From Clostridia bacterium (GTDB taxonomy: Bacteria; Bacillota; Peptococcia; DRI-13; SM3-B62): 64,000 nucleotides of DNA. Shown in pieces: positions 16,148 through 24,918 of this stretch; position 1 is the first letter of the stretch; each line of letters starts with the position of its first letter. The position numbers and the translations under genes are program-made. The notes beneath the pieces were generated by a model, which did no database searches, was not told the origin of the DNA, and was given only the letters and a program-made list of their open reading frames with translations. The DNA lies in NCBI GenBank assembly GCA_018433675.1, contig JAHDQS010000033.1, positions 1 through 64,000 on the forward strand, in the 5' to 3' direction.

Positions 16148-17704
16148 TTACTGCACAAATTTAATCATTTCCCTTCTTTTCAGTTTGCCGGTATTGGTGC
16201 GGGGCAGATTCTCCACAAAAACTATCCTTCCCGGCACCTTATGAGGCGGCAGATTCTCCTTGCAGAATACAAACAACTCGTTTTTCGTCAGACCTTCTTT
16301 AGGAACAACAAAAGCATATATCGTCTGACCCATGTAATCACTGAAGGATTCCCCATCACTTACCTCTTTGACCCCCAGCACCCCTGCCTCGTCAACCAGC
16401 TCATGTGCTAAAAGCGTCTTCTCAATCTCAATAGGAAAGACCCTTTCCCCTCCTATCTTGATCATCTCATCCATTCTGCCGGAAATGTACAGGTAACCAT
16501 CCTCATCAAGCATGCCAAAATCACCCGTATACAGGTAGGAATCTTTGATCTTACCGGCTGTCGATTCCGGGTCATTCCAGTACCCCTTCATAATATTAGG
16601 TCCGGATACTATCACCTGACCATACTCACCCGGCGGCAAAACATTTCCCTCAGCATCTATTATTTTCAAATCCACGCCTTTAATCGGCCTGCCTACCGAA
16701 CTTGGCTTCTCTGCTAACTCCTTTGGCTTGAGGATTGATATTCTCGCTGTTGCCTCAGTCTGTCCATACATCACATAAATATCCAATCCCATTGACTTAA
16801 GCTCAGTAATGACCCAGTCGGCAACAGGCTCTCCGGCAAAGGTAAGATACCTCAAATGAGGCAGCTCCATCTCCTTAAACTTAGACCTTTTTAACATCAT
16901 AATGAAATTCGTGGCAACTCCGGCCACACTAGTACATTCCTTCTCCGTAAGATCCTTGAGAATAAATACCGGCAACTGTGAGTTGTTATTGATGGTCAAC
17001 TTTGCACCACTAGCCAAATGGCTTAAAATCAAGGAATTCCCATAGGAATAGTAAAAGGCTAAAATAACCAGCATATTGTCCTGCTCCGTGATATCTATCC
17101 TGTCTTTAATCTGCTCCATATTGGCAATGAGATTTTGGTGTGTCAGGCATACCCCATTAGGAAAACCTTTCGTCCCTGAGGTATAGATTATTTGCGCAAT
17201 CTCACTATCTTCTTGCATATAAAACATCTCTTTATCACTTTCGGCTACATCACCAATGTACGCCTCTTGCTGAAAGCTTTTAATCCTTAATCCATTCTTA
17301 TCTATAAACTCTTCCTCCGAATTATCTAAGCTATAAAGCTCCAGCTTTTGCAACAATTCCTCATCCATCTCTAAAACGGTCTTTAGCTGTTGGCTGCCGG
17401 CAAACAAAACTCTTATCCCCGCATCCTTCATTATTTTCTGTAAATCATTCTTTCTGTTTAATGGATTGATTGCCACAAAGATGTTGCCACTTTTAATGAC
17501 CGCAAAATAACAGAGCAGGTACTCCAAAGAGTTCTTCGCCAGAACACCCATAGTTAGTCCTTTACCGTACATTTGCAGCTTTAAGGCTAAGATGTCGGAA
17601 TAATAAGCGAGTTCCCGGTAAGAAATTTGTTTCTCTCCACAAACGGCAAAGGTCTTGTCGCCATATTTCTCTGCGCCTTTTTTCAACAGCTCCTGTACCA
17701 GCAT
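16148..17704 (-). CDS. Acyl-CoA synthetase/acyl-AMP ligase
   Basis: A 518-residue ANL-superfamily adenylating enzyme. Visible motifs are the P-loop A3 YTSGTKGFPNG near residue 175, A5 YGQTEATAR, A7 YTGDFGMLDEDGYLYISGR, and the C-terminal catalytic Lys in TNTGKLKRREM. It activates a carboxylic acid as the adenylate and transfers it to CoA or to the ACP encoded two genes downstream. There is no condensation or thioesterase domain, so this is not a modular NRPS. Its substrate may be the prephenate-derived acid or a dicarboxylate such as mesaconate; sequence does not decide. Confidence 0.88.
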   Translation of the reverse strand: MLVQELLKKGAEKYGDKTFAVCGEKQISYRELAYYSDILALKLQMYGKGLTMGVLAKNSLEYLLCYFAVIKSGNIFVAINPLNRKNDLQKIMKDAGIRVLFAGSQQLKTVLEMDEELLQKLELYSLDNSEEEFIDKNGLRIKSFQQEAYIGDVAESDKEMFYMQEDSEIAQIIYTSGTKGFPNGVCLTHQNLIANMEQIKDRIDITEQDNMLVILAFYYSYGNSLILSHLASGAKLTINNNSQLPVFILKDLTEKECTSVAGVATNFIMMLKRSKFKEMELPHLRYLTFAGEPVADWVITELKSMGLDIYVMYGQTEATARISILKPKELAEKPSSVGRPIKGVDLKIIDAEGNVLPPGEYGQVIVSGPNIMKGYWNDPESTAGKIKDSYLYTGDFGMLDEDGYLYISGRMDEMIKIGGERVFPIEIEKTLLAHELVDEAGVLGVKEVSDGESFSDYMGQTIYAFVVPKEGLTKNELFVFCKENLPPHKVPGRIVFVENLPRTNTGKLKRREMIKFVQ

Positions 17705-17708
17705 GTCA

Positions 17709-18731
17709 TCAACCCCCTAAAGAACCGCGGTCAATATCCAGCTTCCGCACGCACTCATCTATGATATTTTGATCAAGGCTTTTTTCAAGCCTTTCCAGAC
17801 CTTCTTCCCGGGTGATTATACCTGTACGAATCAGTTCGCTGATCTCTTGCACATAAGGATTATATCCATGCTTCTTTTGATGCATATAATTACCAAAGGT
17901 ATTGAGTAAACAATTGGTTGAATTAGAATCCGTATCCCGCGGGTTTCTCCAACCCAAGCTTTCAATGACCGCCTTAATTTTCCCCAGATCATACTCATTA
18001 AAGAGCAAGGGATTGACAAAGTGCGGCATACCGTGGCCATCACTGTACTGCTCGGCCGTTAGGAAGTAGATATCCTGATATTTCTCCAGATAATTCTTAT
18101 TGGCATTTACAAAAACATCCTGAGACTTCTTCATAAATGCAGGCTGGGGCTTTAAGATTATCGAACGGGCATCAACCTGCCCGGGAGCCCAACCGAAAAT
18201 CAAGAGCGGGATCCTCTTTTCAACCGCTAACTTTAGAGAATTGTAGCGAATGAAATTTATGCAAGTCGTACAAATAGCCGAGGCCCTCATCAAAGCCGCC
18301 TGGGAATAGACATTATCATTCAACGCAGCATTTTTGAACATCGCCTTTAGAAGCTCGATTCGCGGCGAAAAGATGATGCTGTCCGCATCCAGATTCTCAG
18401 TCACTGTTTTAATATTGACCTTAGCCGCATCTGATATGAAACCATTGTCAAAAGTATAGGCCAGCACATTCAACCCATATTTCTCCCTTAACAAGTACAG
18501 CGTGTATGTGCTGTCCTTGCCTCCGCTGTAGGCCAGCAGACAATCATATTCACTGTTTGTTTTGTGGGAAGCACAAAACTCTAAGAACTGCTTCTCATAG
18601 CTGCCTAAGTCTTCCTGTCCTGCTTCCTTTTGATACTCCTCACAGTAATTGCAAACCCCTTCCGCAGAAAAAGTTATCCCCGGAAATTCCTGCGGCAATA
18701 TGCACTTTTGGCAAATATTTTTCTCAACCAT
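17709..18731 (-). CDS. PP-loop ATPase, WbpG/PseA-like amidotransferase or thiolation enzyme
   Basis: A 340-residue protein of the adenine nucleotide alpha-hydrolase superfamily. It has two zinc-type CxxC pairs at 7/10 and 27/30, the PP-loop AYSGGKDST near 68-75, a further CxxC (ICTTC) near residue 160, and a Cys in STNCLLNTFGNY. The start is ATG 18731 with a GGAGG site 5 bp upstream; a longer frame to 18776 overlaps the preceding gene. Relatives adenylate a carbonyl and replace its oxygen with nitrogen (N-acetyl sugar amidotransferases) or sulfur (thioamide formation in closthioamide biosynthesis, tRNA thiolation). Which is made here is open. No dedicated glutaminase gene is adjacent. Confidence 0.75.
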   Translation of the reverse strand: MVEKNICQKCILPQEFPGITFSAEGVCNYCEEYQKEAGQEDLGSYEKQFLEFCASHKTNSEYDCLLAYSGGKDSTYTLYLLREKYGLNVLAYTFDNGFISDAAKVNIKTVTENLDADSIIFSPRIELLKAMFKNAALNDNVYSQAALMRASAICTTCINFIRYNSLKLAVEKRIPLLIFGWAPGQVDARSIILKPQPAFMKKSQDVFVNANKNYLEKYQDIYFLTAEQYSDGHGMPHFVNPLLFNEYDLGKIKAVIESLGWRNPRDTDSNSTNCLLNTFGNYMHQKKHGYNPYVQEISELIRTGIITREEGLERLEKSLDQNIIDECVRKLDIDRGSLGG

Positions 18732-18754
18732 TTTTTCCTCCAAAAAGGTTATTT

Positions 18755-19732
18755 TTAGGGCTCCATCGTTCCGCACATCGGCGGCAACACTTTTAAATGC
18801 TTGGTATTGTTTTGTTTATTTTGGAAATTCCTAAACACCGCTGCAACCTGTTGTTCCTCAAGACCCAACACCTCTGCTGCTTCAGTCGCCGAGTACCCCT
18901 TTGAGTGAGTCGACAACAGCAGATCCAAAATGCTAAAAGGAAGCGAAAAGAAGAATTCTTCATCGGTGACAAAAGCACTGCACGTATCTGGCGAAGGCGG
19001 CCTTTTTTGTATTTCCACCGGAACATCCAAATACTCGGACAGACTATAGACCTGAGTCTTGTATAAATGCGAAATCACTTCAAAGTCAATCCCTCCGTCG
19101 CCATACTTGCAAAAATTGCCCAAATCAAACTCCGATCTGTTCGTTGTCCCGGCAACCGCCCTGTTGTGCTGTTCCGCATAATAATAGAGATTAATCATAC
19201 GCAGCCTGAGCTTAACGCTGAGAGCAGCCTGGAAAGCCCGGTAATCGTAAAACGATAACGTCTTTCTAAAGACCTCTTCCCCTTTTTCATTTTCCACAGA
19301 CAAAGAATAGAGGTTCAAAACCTGTTTATCCAATAAATTGTTGGGTAAGGAAATCTTGTACCGCAGGTTCTTATCATATTCCGGGTAATATTTCCTGATG
19401 ATATCTTCAATATTCTGATATACACCGAAGGCTTCAGCCATCGCGGTAATATCCCTTTCGACATACTCAATTCCCAGCTTCTGAGCAAGCATTTTGGCAT
19501 AGGGAACGCTTTCTTGGCTTGACTCCTTTTCCGGCAATAAGACACCCAGCACTTTTTCCTTTCCTAAAGCCCGTACACACAAGGCCGCTGTTACGGAAGA
19601 ATCGATCCCTCCGCTCAAACCCACAACTACCCCGTCTTTCTTTAAGAAACCATAAACGATCTGTTTGATCTTATCGCAGATCTCTTGAGTCTCGATTTCC
19701 CAGTTTTTCTGCAGATTTATCTTCTCGACCAT
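18755..19732 (-). CDS. NAD synthase-like ammonia-dependent amide ligase
   Basis: A 325-residue protein of the short, ammonia-dependent NAD synthase type, with the PP-loop GLSGGIDSSVTAAL at 38-51 and GTTNRSEFDLGNFCKYGDGG near 208-227. Unlike the 650-residue NadE at 3410 it has no glutaminase domain. The organism already has NadE, so a second copy in the middle of a biosynthetic operon may have been co-opted to amidate a carboxylate of the pathway with free ammonia. It could alternatively still make NAD. Its C-terminus carries an extra tail (KHLKVLPPMCGTMEP). Confidence 0.8.
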   Translation of the reverse strand: MVEKINLQKNWEIETQEICDKIKQIVYGFLKKDGVVVGLSGGIDSSVTAALCVRALGKEKVLGVLLPEKESSQESVPYAKMLAQKLGIEYVERDITAMAEAFGVYQNIEDIIRKYYPEYDKNLRYKISLPNNLLDKQVLNLYSLSVENEKGEEVFRKTLSFYDYRAFQAALSVKLRLRMINLYYYAEQHNRAVAGTTNRSEFDLGNFCKYGDGGIDFEVISHLYKTQVYSLSEYLDVPVEIQKRPPSPDTCSAFVTDEEFFFSLPFSILDLLLSTHSKGYSATEAAEVLGLEEQQVAAVFRNFQNKQNNTKHLKVLPPMCGTMEP

Positions 19733-19747
19733 TTCCCCACCCCTTTC

Positions 19748-20872
19748 CTAAATATCCATCGCAAGAAAGGACTTCAATCTGTCGGAGTCCCCACCTAAGA
19801 TGGTCATCGCCCTGATATCCCGATAAAGACGCTCAATGGTATTCCCCTGAATATATCCGTATCCCCCGAAGATTTGCAGACAGTAATCGCAAATAGATTT
19901 TGCCTTTTCCGTCGCCTTGTACTTCGCCATCGCACAATTCGCAAAATCCTCCTGGGGCTTTTGCCGGAAACAAGAAGCAGTGTGAAAAGTCAACAGCTTA
20001 ATAACCTCTAACTCAGCCTTCATATCGGCAAAATTATGCTTGATGGCCTGCATTTCAATCAAAGGTGTGCTGTAAATCTTCCTGAACCTGGCATAGCTCA
20101 GGGCCTCCTCATAGGCTCGTTCTGCAATCCCTAAGGCAATGGCACAATTACTGATTCTCATCAGGTTGGTGGTATCTATGATGATATCCCCTCCCTGGTT
20201 TTGTTCCCCTAAAAAAGAATCCTCGTCAAGCTCAATATTATTAAAAAATATTTCCGCTATTTTCAATGAGTTGAGCCCCATGGTCTCTTCGGCTTTACCA
20301 ATTTCTACGCCCGGGGTGTTTTTTAAATCAACGATGACCGTCGTGAGCCTTTCCATCTCAGGTACGGGTTGATGATTAGTTACCGCCACCATCGCATAAT
20401 CGGCATAAGGTGCATTCGTGATCATGCATTTCGTCCCGTTAAGCACATATGCTTCACCGCCGGGCTGCAAGATGGTTTTGATTTCTGTCTGCGGTTCAAC
20501 ATAAGCAAAAATTCCTTCTTTATCCCCTGCGGCACAAGCCCTTAAATATTTTTCATGCTGGGCCGCACTCCCATACCTTAGTATCGGGTAGACAAAGCCA
20601 AAATTCGCCGTTGCCAGCAGATGGGCCAAGGAAGCATCAGATTTTGCCACTTCGTAAATAATCAACGCCGCGGATACGATATCCAATTCCGTACCTTCAT
20701 AATATTCAGGAATCAACAACCCTTTATACCCAAGCTCCCCTAATTTCTTGAGCACCTCGGCGGGATAGAGCTTATTATTATTCCTTTCATTGGCGCCTTT
20801 TTCAATATACTTTTCAACCAATTCTCTTGCCGATTCTTTAAAAACCAACTGCTCATTATTAAACTTAAACAT
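19748..20872 (-). CDS. Acyl-CoA dehydrogenase-like flavoprotein lacking the usual catalytic Glu
   Basis: A 374-residue acyl-CoA dehydrogenase fold protein, with the MITNAPYADYAMVAVTNH region near 150 and the QIFGGYGYIQGNTIERLYRD segment near 336. The C-terminal catalytic position reads TILGGDSDR in place of YEGTNE. The alternative helix-G position reads NLMRIS, with Met where isovaleryl-type enzymes have Glu. Neither known base is present, so the protein may catalyse different flavin chemistry or act non-catalytically. It lies between the TPP enzyme (9-bp gap) and the NAD synthase-like gene (15-bp gap). Confidence 0.8.
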   Translation of the reverse strand: MFKFNNEQLVFKESARELVEKYIEKGANERNNNKLYPAEVLKKLGELGYKGLLIPEYYEGTELDIVSAALIIYEVAKSDASLAHLLATANFGFVYPILRYGSAAQHEKYLRACAAGDKEGIFAYVEPQTEIKTILQPGGEAYVLNGTKCMITNAPYADYAMVAVTNHQPVPEMERLTTVIVDLKNTPGVEIGKAEETMGLNSLKIAEIFFNNIELDEDSFLGEQNQGGDIIIDTTNLMRISNCAIALGIAERAYEEALSYARFRKIYSTPLIEMQAIKHNFADMKAELEVIKLLTFHTASCFRQKPQEDFANCAMAKYKATEKAKSICDYCLQIFGGYGYIQGNTIERLYRDIRAMTILGGDSDRLKSFLAMDI

Positions 20873-20881
20873 GGCTCCTCC

Positions 20882-22591
20882 TTACTTTTGCAGCTTCAAC
20901 GCCTCATTGAACGCATTCGCGCCGGGACTGTAGGCATATTTATCCACCATAATGTTCAGACACGCAGGAAGATGGGACTCTTTGGCCTTTGTGATACCTT
21001 CCGTTAAGTCTTTTTCGTCGGAAATGAGTTCTCCATATCCGCCCAAAGCCTCGGCCATCTTCTCATAATGGATCATTCCTAAATCGGCCGCCTCCGTCTT
21101 GTTATAGAGGATTTCCTGAGTTGTTTTACAAAATCCCCAGGTCTCATCGTTATGAATGAACACCTTAATCGGCAGGTCTAACCTCACAGCAGTATCAAAC
21201 TCAATGGCGTTGAAACCAAAGGAACCGTCCCCAGTGTACAAAACAACCTCCCTGTCGCCGGCAGCCGCCTTTGCTCCCACCGCCAAAGCAACCCCGGAGC
21301 CCATCGGCCCCAACACACCGTCGGGGCCGATAATGACCTGCCCAGGGTGGTTGCAATCAAAACACAACGTCGCCCAAAACATGGCGTTGGAACCATCAAT
21401 AACTATCACAGCATCCTCATCTATCAGTCTTTGTATCTCCCGGATACACCGGTAGGGATTGACCAACGAGGTGGGTTTTCTGCTGTTCTCTTTCTCCAGT
21501 TCTTCCCAGTATCTCTTTTTGTTCTCATTCAGCAGATCTAGCCACTCGGAAAAATTATAGTCAATGGATAGCCCGACTATCCTTTCGGAAATCTGTTTCA
21601 TCACCCGTCCCACGCTTCCCAACAGGGCCAGATCCGTCCGATAATTTCCGTTGATAAGGCTAAAGGCCTCCTTATTTATACTGATAAACTTTTGCTCATC
21701 TGAAAAATTAGGCGGGCCCAAATACTCCATCTGGTAATCGTTTTCCATACCTATAGTAATCACCGTATCAGCGTTTTGATAAGCATAAAGCTGGGGACCT
21801 GCCTCCAATACCCGGCCTGACCCCATACATAAGGGGTGTAAATCTGCAATACAGCCCCTAGCTTTATTGACGGTAAAGGCCGGTATCCGTGTTTTTTCCA
21901 CAAACTCGGTAAGCTCCTTCTCCGCACCTTCGTAATAAACTTCGTCCCCGGCTATTATCACCGGTCTCTTGGCTGATGAAAGTATTTCCAAAAAAGCATC
22001 TATTTTCTCCGGCGCAGCCAAAGAAACATCCGCTTTTGTTAAATCACAATCATACCTCAAAGGCTCACTTTCCACCCTCTTCTTAAGGACATCAATGGGT
22101 ATCTCAAGCACCACCGGCCCTCTGCGCCCGGTGGACGCAAATTGTATCCCTCTGCTGATATATTCAGGTATCCTCGCCGCATCATGCACGGTACAAGACC
22201 ATTTAGTGTAGGGCTTGATAAACGATACCTGTTCAATATCGGCCAGCACCCCCATATCCCTTTGCCTCGGCACCACTCCTCCTGTAATCAAAAGAAGCGG
22301 TGTCTGGGCATAATATGCCTTAATAATCCCAGTAAGAGAATTGGCAAACCCCGGCCCGCCGCTGACGATGGCTACAGCCGCCCGGCGCTCAACCTGCGCC
22401 CAGCCTTCGGCCATGTGCACAACACCCTTTTCGTTGCGGGCATGGATTACCCTGATGCCGTAATCAGACATATGAACCAACGTCGGCGATACCTGGTTGC
22501 CGATAAGTGTGAAAATGGTATCGATGCCTTCCCTTTTTATTTGATCCGCAAGCAGTTCTCCTCCTGTTAGTCCTTTAATCACTAAATTCAA
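20882..22591 (-). CDS. Thiamine diphosphate-dependent enzyme (acetolactate synthase-like)
   Basis: A 569-residue three-domain ThDP enzyme. The PYR domain carries the catalytic Glu54 (HARNEKGVVHMAEG) and GGPGFANSLTGI. The central domain contains SAKRPVIIAGDEVYYEGA. The PP domain carries the metal/ThDP motif starting at GDGSFGFN and ending in a conserved Asn (FIHNDETWG). The family decarboxylates 2-oxo acids and adds the resulting acyl anion to another carbonyl or releases an aldehyde. Next to BacA/BacB-like genes, a natural substrate would be the dihydro-hydroxyphenylpyruvate they make, or pyruvate as donor; this is inference. Confidence 0.88.
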   Translation of the reverse strand: MNLVIKGLTGGELLADQIKREGIDTIFTLIGNQVSPTLVHMSDYGIRVIHARNEKGVVHMAEGWAQVERRAAVAIVSGGPGFANSLTGIIKAYYAQTPLLLITGGVVPRQRDMGVLADIEQVSFIKPYTKWSCTVHDAARIPEYISRGIQFASTGRRGPVVLEIPIDVLKKRVESEPLRYDCDLTKADVSLAAPEKIDAFLEILSSAKRPVIIAGDEVYYEGAEKELTEFVEKTRIPAFTVNKARGCIADLHPLCMGSGRVLEAGPQLYAYQNADTVITIGMENDYQMEYLGPPNFSDEQKFISINKEAFSLINGNYRTDLALLGSVGRVMKQISERIVGLSIDYNFSEWLDLLNENKKRYWEELEKENSRKPTSLVNPYRCIREIQRLIDEDAVIVIDGSNAMFWATLCFDCNHPGQVIIGPDGVLGPMGSGVALAVGAKAAAGDREVVLYTGDGSFGFNAIEFDTAVRLDLPIKVFIHNDETWGFCKTTQEILYNKTEAADLGMIHYEKMAEALGGYGELISDEKDLTEGITKAKESHLPACLNIMVDKYAYSPGANAFNEALKLQK

Positions 22592-22601
22592 CTCCTACCC
22601 C

Positions 22602-23222
22602 TTATATTTCGAACATGAACAGTTCGCTGTTTTCTTCCTGCAAAACCAAGCGAAAGCCCTCATCCTCCACAAGATATATCCTCATGGGCTGTATTTCATA
22701 CTCCCTGCCGTTAACCGTGACTTTGCACCCTTTCCCTGTGACAAAATATCTTTTTTTCCTTAAATCCTGTGGAACATCCAGTTTTGTGCCTTCTTTCTTG
22801 TTCCTGATCCTCTTTAACCCAATCTCGTTCAGTACAACCTCTTCGACCACCAATAACTCATTATCTATCTTCTCGGAAAACACATTGAATCTCACCGCAA
22901 AATCCACTTTGGATAATTCCTCAGGGGTCGGAATATATTTAACGTCCAGCGACCTGAAGTCTGCCAATGCATCTGCCGCATGTATGACCTGGGAATTTAC
23001 GATCAAGGATAACTCCGGAACTATACGATGGCTCTTGCCCTTGATATAGAAGTCAAATTCCCCTTTAAAACAGTAGACAAGCTGACTGTGATAATGGGAA
23101 TGCGCATCCAGATCAGTCCCTTTTTTAATATCATTAAGTAAGATTTCATAATTGCCGGAAACCAGATATCCCTGCTCATAACCTTTTTTGACCGTCCTTA
23201 TTTCCGTTATATCCCTTATCAT
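22602..23222 (-). CDS. BacB-like bicupin, putative isomerase
   Basis: A 206-residue double cupin. The first cupin has metal-ligand candidates His41, His43, His45 or Gln47 and His81 around the GEFDFYIKG turn. The second (about residues 130-206) keeps the fold pattern KGCKVTVNGREYEIQP but lacks the His ligands. In bacilysin biosynthesis the bicupin BacB isomerises the dihydro-4-hydroxyphenylpyruvate produced by BacA. The ATG here overlaps the stop of the BacA-like gene by 4 bp, pointing to translational coupling and a shared step. It is shorter than BacB, and cupins are functionally diverse, so the specific reaction is inference from the pairing. Confidence 0.65.
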   Translation of the reverse strand: MIRDITEIRTVKKGYEQGYLVSGNYEILLNDIKKGTDLDAHSHYHSQLVYCFKGEFDFYIKGKSHRIVPELSLIVNSQVIHAADALADFRSLDVKYIPTPEELSKVDFAVRFNVFSEKIDNELLVVEEVVLNEIGLKRIRNKKEGTKLDVPQDLRKKRYFVTGKGCKVTVNGREYEIQPMRIYLVEDEGFRLVLQEENSELFMFEI

Positions 23223-23770
23223 GAGACCCTCCTTTCAAATACATTCCAACTCATCAGAATCGAGCCGCAATCCTTAATAACATTCAATCCATATTCATCA
23301 ATACAGATAGAATTAGTCATACAAGCATCCACTTTCCCTTCGGCCACCATTATTGCCGCCTGACTGCTGCTTTTTGCGAAAACCACTTCAGCCTCAGGAA
23401 GATATTTATGAATCCAGTTGCTAGGCGCCGGATGCCCTGCGACTTTTTTGATCTCACTTGCATCTTTCATTTTGCTGCCAATGATAAGCCGCGGTGTTTC
23501 GTATGTAAATGTATCTACAATTCTTGTTGTTTCTGAATTATAAAATAGTATTTTGTCAAAGTTCTGGTATGCCGCAGGCACAAGAGCACAATCTGACTCT
23601 TCTCTTTTTAAGGCTTCGATCGCCTCTTCGAAGGAATCGTATAGCTTGATCATCCCCTCCAGCTTACGCGCATCTAAATAACATTTAGCAGTGTTCTCAC
23701 TGCATGTTCCGCCCGGTCCAAGGGTCGATATCACAATACTCTTCTTCCCGGTTGTTAACAATATAACCAC
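23219..23770 (-). CDS. BacA-like prephenate decarboxylase
   Basis: A 183-residue protein of the prephenate dehydratase fold, matching the bacilysin BacA subgroup rather than PheA. It has LGPGGTCSEN at 17-26, SFEEAIEAL near 46, LVPAAY at 63-68, GHPAP near 112-116, GKVDACMTN at 145-153 and a terminal MSWNVFER. The dehydratase hallmark TRF motif and the ACT domain are missing. BacA-type enzymes decarboxylate prephenate without aromatising it, giving dihydro-4-hydroxyphenylpyruvate. The first GTG (23770) directly abuts its AGAGG, so the in-frame TTG at 23761 may be the true start. The assignment rests on recalled BacA motifs and on the adjacent cupin. Confidence 0.72.
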   Translation of the reverse strand: MVILLTTGKKSIVISTLGPGGTCSENTAKCYLDARKLEGMIKLYDSFEEAIEALKREESDCALVPAAYQNFDKILFYNSETTRIVDTFTYETPRLIIGSKMKDASEIKKVAGHPAPSNWIHKYLPEAEVVFAKSSSQAAIMVAEGKVDACMTNSICIDEYGLNVIKDCGSILMSWNVFERRVS

Positions 23771-23789
23771 CCTCTTTTTTTAAAAGATT

Positions 23790-24824
23790 TTACACCTTCT
23801 TCGCCAAGATAATGCTCCTCTTGGCGACTGTGGGGATAACCAGAATTCCGGTAAAACCGATTTCATTCAACATATCCCCCAATTCCTGATAAGAATAGCA
23901 TTTTCCCCTGGTTGAATACATTAACAATACGGAGTATTCTGCTATTTCAAGTGGCCCGTTTTTATCAAAATTCACATGGGCATCATGTATCAGTAACATT
24001 CCACCTTCCGGCAAGGCCCGGTACGACTTCTTCAGCAATGCCCTTACCTCGGCAATATCCCAATCATGCAACACATTCGAGTAGAGATGAATATCACAAT
24101 TCCCTGGAAATTCCACCTCAAACATATCTCCGGCTATAACATCAATTTTATCCTGCAAACCCCTTTTCCCTATGGCATATCTGGCGATCTTATCAACGGG
24201 AGTCCTGTCCAGTACTGCCGCAGTCATATGCTCATGCTTAGAAACAACCGCCGCCGCATATATTCCTGAGGAACCCCCAATATCTAACAGCCTTTTATGT
24301 CCGCTGAAATTTACCCTTTTAGCAAGTGCAGGAGCAAGATATGCTCCTCTGCTGTCCATAGCAGCCGTGAAAGTTTCGGAAAAATCTTCCCTTTCCATAG
24401 CCAGAGCCCATTCTTCCTCGTCCTTTTCTCCTCCCCAGCCCACCGGCTCCCCTGTCTTAAGCACCTGGAGCATTTCCAGGCAAACAGGCCTGCTTTTCTG
24501 GGAAGAAATATATGGCCCTAAGTTCCATTCCGCAGAATCAGTCAGATGTTCCGCTGCTAATGCCGTCACGGAATAACGACCATCCTTTACCTCCAGCAGA
24601 CCATAAGCTTTCAAAAGGGTCAGCATAACATCCGCAGGTCTTTCTTTTATGCCGTATTTTCTACAAATTTCTGCAAATTTCGCAGGTTTACGACATAGCC
24701 AAGAAAAAATATTCAAATGTCCAACGGCTACCGTGAACAAATCGGCGGCATAAACACCATCTCGCAAAGACATCAGTCTACTCGGGTTTGTTGCAGGAAC
24801 CGCTGTCAAATTTTCAAGTATCAC
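23790..24824 (-). CDS. SAM-dependent O-methyltransferase with dimerisation domain
   Basis: A 344-residue class I methyltransferase of the plant/polyketide O-methyltransferase type. An N-terminal winged-helix dimerisation domain (about residues 15-90) precedes a Rossmann domain with the SAM motif LLDIGGSSGIYAAAV near 189-203, VIAGDMFEVEFP, and the catalytic-type His in SNVLHDWD near residue 254. These enzymes methylate hydroxyls of aromatic or ring substrates. The start is GTG 24824. It is the first gene of the long minus-strand operon, immediately after the agr locus and a structured spacer, so its promoter controls the cluster. Confidence 0.87.
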   Translation of the reverse strand: MILENLTAVPATNPSRLMSLRDGVYAADLFTVAVGHLNIFSWLCRKPAKFAEICRKYGIKERPADVMLTLLKAYGLLEVKDGRYSVTALAAEHLTDSAEWNLGPYISSQKSRPVCLEMLQVLKTGEPVGWGGEKDEEEWALAMEREDFSETFTAAMDSRGAYLAPALAKRVNFSGHKRLLDIGGSSGIYAAAVVSKHEHMTAAVLDRTPVDKIARYAIGKRGLQDKIDVIAGDMFEVEFPGNCDIHLYSNVLHDWDIAEVRALLKKSYRALPEGGMLLIHDAHVNFDKNGPLEIAEYSVLLMYSTRGKCYSYQELGDMLNEIGFTGILVIPTVAKRSIILAKKV

Positions 24825-24918
24825 ATCTATCCCTGCCTTTTTAATAAATTTTCCTCGAGCAAGTATTAAATTTTGTCATTAATCTTATTTATTGTTCCTT
24901 TTGTATATTTATAACATT

